From positions 1-23,024 of the forward strand of contig DDQK01000008.1 in assembly GCA_002342665.1 (NCBI GenBank): a stretch of DNA of 23,024 bases, read 5' to 3'. Source of the stretch: Prevotella sp. UBA2444. Its GTDB lineage: Bacteria; Bacteroidota; Bacteroidia; Bacteroidales; Bacteroidaceae. Shown in pieces: positions 22,918-23,024 of this stretch. Both the position numbers and the translations under genes were made by a program. The notes under the pieces are model-generated. The model saw only the letters and a list, made by a program, of their open reading frames with translations, was not told the origin of the DNA and did no database searches. Positions within the stretch are counted from its first letter, which is position 1, and every line of letters begins with the position of its first letter.

Positions 22918-22949
22918 TGTAACATTGTAACAATGTAACATTGTAACAT
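22918..22949. repeat. Octamer tandem repeat (TGTAACAT, 4 units)
   Basis: TGTAACAT, TGTAACAA, TGTAACAT, TGTAACAT in tandem upstream of the dtd promoter. The array is also partly self-complementary (ATTGTaACAAT). Confidence 0.8.
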
Positions 22950-22957
22950 TAAGGTCT

Positions 22958-22978
22958 ATGACAGATGACAGATGACAG
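22958..22978. repeat. Period-7 tandem repeat (ATGACAG, 3 units)
   Basis: Three perfect ATGACAG units. Together with the octamer repeat and an AT-rich end (to 23024) this fills 22887-23024; I see no gene in that stretch. Confidence 0.8.
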
Positions 22979-23024
22979 TTTTCAGAATTTGAGTGTATAA
23001 AGAATATTATTATTATATATATTA

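Noticed and set aside
22819..22941. Upstream extension of dtd
   Set aside because: The extra residues are encoded by the promoter and leader; the family starts at MRAVVQRV.
22918..22978. CRISPR array
   Set aside because: Units of 7-8 bp in direct tandem without spacers and without cas genes nearby.

Overview
The window looks like chromosomal DNA of a Bacteroidales bacterium, most likely Prevotella or a close relative (Segatella, Xylanibacter). The grounds are: Bacteroidetes-type promoters (TTTG, about 20 bp, TAnnTTTG) instead of TTGACA/TATAAT; AT-rich leaders without strong Shine-Dalgarno sequences; a lipoprotein serpin; a Prevotella-like C-terminal tail on a secreted nuclease; and moderate GC content. 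I see no rRNA, tRNA, CRISPR array, phage or integrative element. Most of the content is housekeeping.

Layout. 1-239: tail of an unrecognised ORF ending in a short tandem repeat. 240-3775 (minus): serpin lipoprotein, then a two-gene radical SAM/DUF4130 cassette linked to DNA metabolism. 3901-5193 (plus): DUF2147 secreted protein and a membrane SPFH/band 7 protein. 5202-5840 (minus): AlbA_2/Schlafen-type regulator. 6023-9299 (plus): cytidylate-kinase-like protein and MutS. 9353-14138 (minus): ychF, secreted EEP nuclease/phosphatase, secreted alpha/beta hydrolase and lgt, apparently one transcription unit closed by a bidirectional terminator shared with mutS. 14279-15337 (plus): two small envelope proteins. 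15334-19269 (minus): polA followed by a REP-associated tyrosine transposase (RAYT). 19357-20331 (plus): polyprenyl diphosphate synthase. 20378-22818 (minus): dtd, three tiny membrane proteins, a MazG-like pyrophosphohydrolase and deoC as a tight operon.

The most unusual structure is around the RAYT gene. Three REP-type hairpins (ACTGCGG, 5-nt loop, CCGCAGT, each preceded on one strand by GTAG or GTAT) lie inside or immediately upstream of it. Two of them, in inverted orientation, together with three 12-bp direct repeats of the REP arm, form an in-frame insert that encodes a Pro/Gln/Ser-rich linker between the HUH motif and the catalytic-tyrosine region. The transposase also carries a C-terminal domain of about 140 residues not found in ordinary RAYTs. 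A different GC-rich palindromic element is inserted in frame in the DUF4130 gene, so palindromic elements seem to have entered coding sequence twice here.

A second theme is a promoter-bearing sequence of about 38 bp, conserved far beyond the sigma-factor boxes, in front of at least three transcription units and present in extra copies in 5846-5999. In two of them the start codon lies exactly 5 nt after the -7 box, which suggests leaderless mRNAs. A third theme is period-7 tandem repeats in three intergenic regions.
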